60,374 nt of DNA from Solimonas sp. SE-A11. GTDB lineage: Bacteria > Pseudomonadota > Gammaproteobacteria > Nevskiales > Nevskiaceae. Made by a program: the position numbers and the translations under genes. How positions within the stretch are numbered: the first letter of the stretch is position 1; each line of letters starts with the position of its first letter. Positions 58,965 through 60,374 of this stretch are shown here, piece by piece. Under the pieces are notes generated by a model. That model did not search any database. It saw only the letters and a program-made list of their open reading frames with translations, and had not been told where the DNA came from. The stretch covers positions 1-60,374 of the forward strand of contig NZ_JAUASX010000027.1 in the NCBI RefSeq assembly GCF_030345715.1, read 5' to 3'.

Positions 58965-60311
58965 GTGGCACGACAGACGCCATACCTTCATCGCCGTCAG
59001 AACATTCTGCATTTCCGAATCGCGGTTCCCCTGCCACTGCGCCACGCAATCGGTCAGCGCGAACTGACGCGGTCGCTCCATGTGCAAAGCTCCCAAGAGG
59101 CCGTGCCGCTGGCACTGGAACTGGCTGCGGCAGCAAAGCGGTTGTTCCGCGACCTGAGGGATTCCATGCCGATTGACCCCGAAAAGCTGGCGGCTCTGAG
59201 CCGGGAGGCGAAGCTCAAGCTTGAGCTATCTGCCAGAGATGAGGAGATCGCTGCACTAAAGGAGCGGCACGACTCAGAACTCCAAGCGATCAAGGGCAAG
59301 TTCCGAAGCGGCATTGAGGCACTACGGCCCAAGCTTCATGGGTATCTTGATAGCGCCAGGACCGAGGACAGGGCGGACGGGCTGCTGGAGGCGATCAAGA
59401 CTTTGCCGGCGCATGTGGCACCACTGACGGCGAGTTCGCCCCTTCCCGAAGCGAGTCACACGCCGGAGCGCAAGCTGGCGGCTCGTGGCGGGCGTCGGGT
59501 GCCTCTCATGGACTTATTCGATGGATGGGCGTTGGAGAAGAAACCGCGAGCCAAAACCATCGACGACTGGAGGCGCTGTGTCGAAAAGTTCATCGCGTTC
59601 CTTGGGCATGATGATGCTGCCCGGGTCAGCCGTGGGGATGCCGTGCGCTGGAAGGACGAACTTGTCCGGAAGGAACAGCCTTCCGGCAAGAGGTTGTCCC
59701 CCGGAACGATAAATGAAAAATACCTCGCGTCGCTGCGAACCATTTCGGCCTATGGGCTCCTCAACGAGAAGCTGACAGAGAATCCGTTTCTGGGAGTTAA
59801 GGTCCTGACGCCTCGGGGTATGAAGGACAGGAATAAATGGAAGCCATTCGATGACGCCGAAGCAAGCTTGCTGCTTAGGGAAGCTCGCGCGCAGTCTGGA
59901 TGGCGGAAGTGGATTCCGTTCGTATGCGCTTACACGGGGGCTCGCGTCGAAGAGGTAGCTGGTGCGATGGTGGCTGACGTCCAATGCGAGGACGGCGTTC
60001 ACTTCATTGACCTCCGCGAGAGTGAGGAGAGCGACGAGGTCGGGGGTAAAAGGGCCATCGTTCGAGAGTTGAAGAATACTGCCTCCATTCGTCGGGTTCC
60101 CCTGCACCCCGCGCTGGTTGATGAGGGCTTTCTGGCCTATGTCGGGAATCTTGCCCCCAAGGGGGCACTTTTCCCCGATGCCAAGCCCGACAAGTATGGC
60201 AAGCGGGGTGCAGGCCCTTCCAAGGTTCTTGGCAGGCGCATTCGCCAGTTGGGGTGTTGGCGCGCAGTAAGAATTGACCCACCCAAGAGGCAAGTGCGCA
60301 CTGAAATTTGA
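58965..60311 (+). pseudogene. Tyrosine recombinase (phage/island integrase), C-terminus lost to IS21-type insertion
   Basis: The 448-residue frame begins with the DUF6538 N-terminal domain (ARQTPYLHRRQNILHFRIAV), then a coiled-coil (about 80-125, REAKLKLELSARDEEIAALK), a core-binding SAM-like domain (VPLMDLFDGWALEKKPRAKT...) and the start of the catalytic domain with Arg I (AYTGARVEEVAGA) and the beta-strand lysine region (RELKNTASIRRVPLHP). After KVLGRRIRQLG the frame leaves the family and ends in CWRAVRIDPPKRQVRTEI, encoded by IS21-type DNA. The HxxR and catalytic tyrosine are therefore missing and the product should be inactive. Codon use is less GC-biased than in the flanking core genes. 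Confidence 0.88.
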
Positions 60312-60374
60312 CCCACGTTAATCGGTACTCTGGCGATTTTCTCGCCAGGGATGACCAGGAGTGATTAGCGTGGA
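60256..60374 (+). mobile_element. left end of an IS21-family element
   Basis: The junction with the integrase is at TGTTGGCGCGCAG. Directly after come two near-copies of TTGACCCAC (AGAATTGACCCACCC at about 60269 and AAATTTGACCCACG at about 60304), the multiple terminal repeats expected for IS21 elements. The last bases, with AGGAG at 60357-60361 and an in-frame GTG at 60361 or 60370 (reading VISV), fit the start of istA, but too little is present to identify the protein. Confidence 0.65.

Overview
The window is a 60 kb piece of a GC-rich gammaproteobacterial chromosome. The gene orders lptD-surA-pdxA-rsmA with divergent amgK-murU, guaBA, pilA|pilBCD-coaE-zapD-yacG and leuS-lptE are typical of the Pseudomonas/Xanthomonas/Nevskiales side of the class. 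ZapD, MltF, Fis and a GspH-free type IVa pilus set agree with this. A DUF1302/DUF1329 pair next to a multiheme cytochrome leans towards Nevskiales/Solimonadaceae or relatives, but that placement is inference.

Layout. 1-1340 is mobile DNA: the 3' end of an IS3-type transposase abuts a truncated IS1182-type transposase. 1523-8066 carries the outer-membrane/LPS and cofactor operon lptD-surA-pdxA-rsmA (minus) and, divergent from it, the peptidoglycan-recycling pair amgK-murU, followed by an OsmC protein, pmbA and a PhzF-family gene. 11802-16521 (minus) is xseA-prmA-fis-purH, in which prmA carries an unusual C-terminal phosphatase-like domain. 16573-19652 is guaB-guaA. 19702-26517 holds accessory metabolism: a secreted alpha/beta hydrolase, Ohr, AraC and LysR regulators, DUF2239, an MFS exporter, an aldo/keto reductase, and then tadA. 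26530-27393 has an ankyrin protein and tRNA-Val.

27448-35307 is the most interesting block: a TetR regulator, a stand-alone AraC-type DNA-binding protein, a three-heme-motif lipoprotein cytochrome resembling MauG/RoxA-type enzymes, a DUF1302 outer-membrane protein and a DUF1329 periplasmic protein. One inverted-repeat operator (AAGTTAC-N4-GTAACTT) occurs in front of tetR, the AraC-type gene and the cytochrome gene, so these genes look like one regulon. Its likely job is oxidation or export of a hydrophobic compound at the outer membrane; the substrate cannot be read from the sequence.

35308-36472 has no intact gene and is rich in palindromes and dispersed repeats, with the remnant of a REP-associated transposase. 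36473-41225 is an RHS polymorphic toxin with a C-terminal HNH-type nuclease domain and a tightly coupled small downstream gene that is probably its immunity protein. 41479-43643 is argJ and a Nudix/TenI fusion. 43817-50016 is the yacG-zapD-coaE-pilD-pilC-pilB-pilA pilus and cell-division cluster (minus), with a sigma-54-type promoter for pilA and a divergent TfpX/TfpZ-like pilin accessory gene. 51128-58683 is leuS, lptE, a GlcF-like Fe-S protein, DUF481, a 2Fe-2S protein, def and mltF. The right edge is tRNA-Ser(CGA) followed by a tyrosine integrase that has lost its catalytic C-terminus to an IS21-type element, the left border of a genomic island that continues beyond the window.
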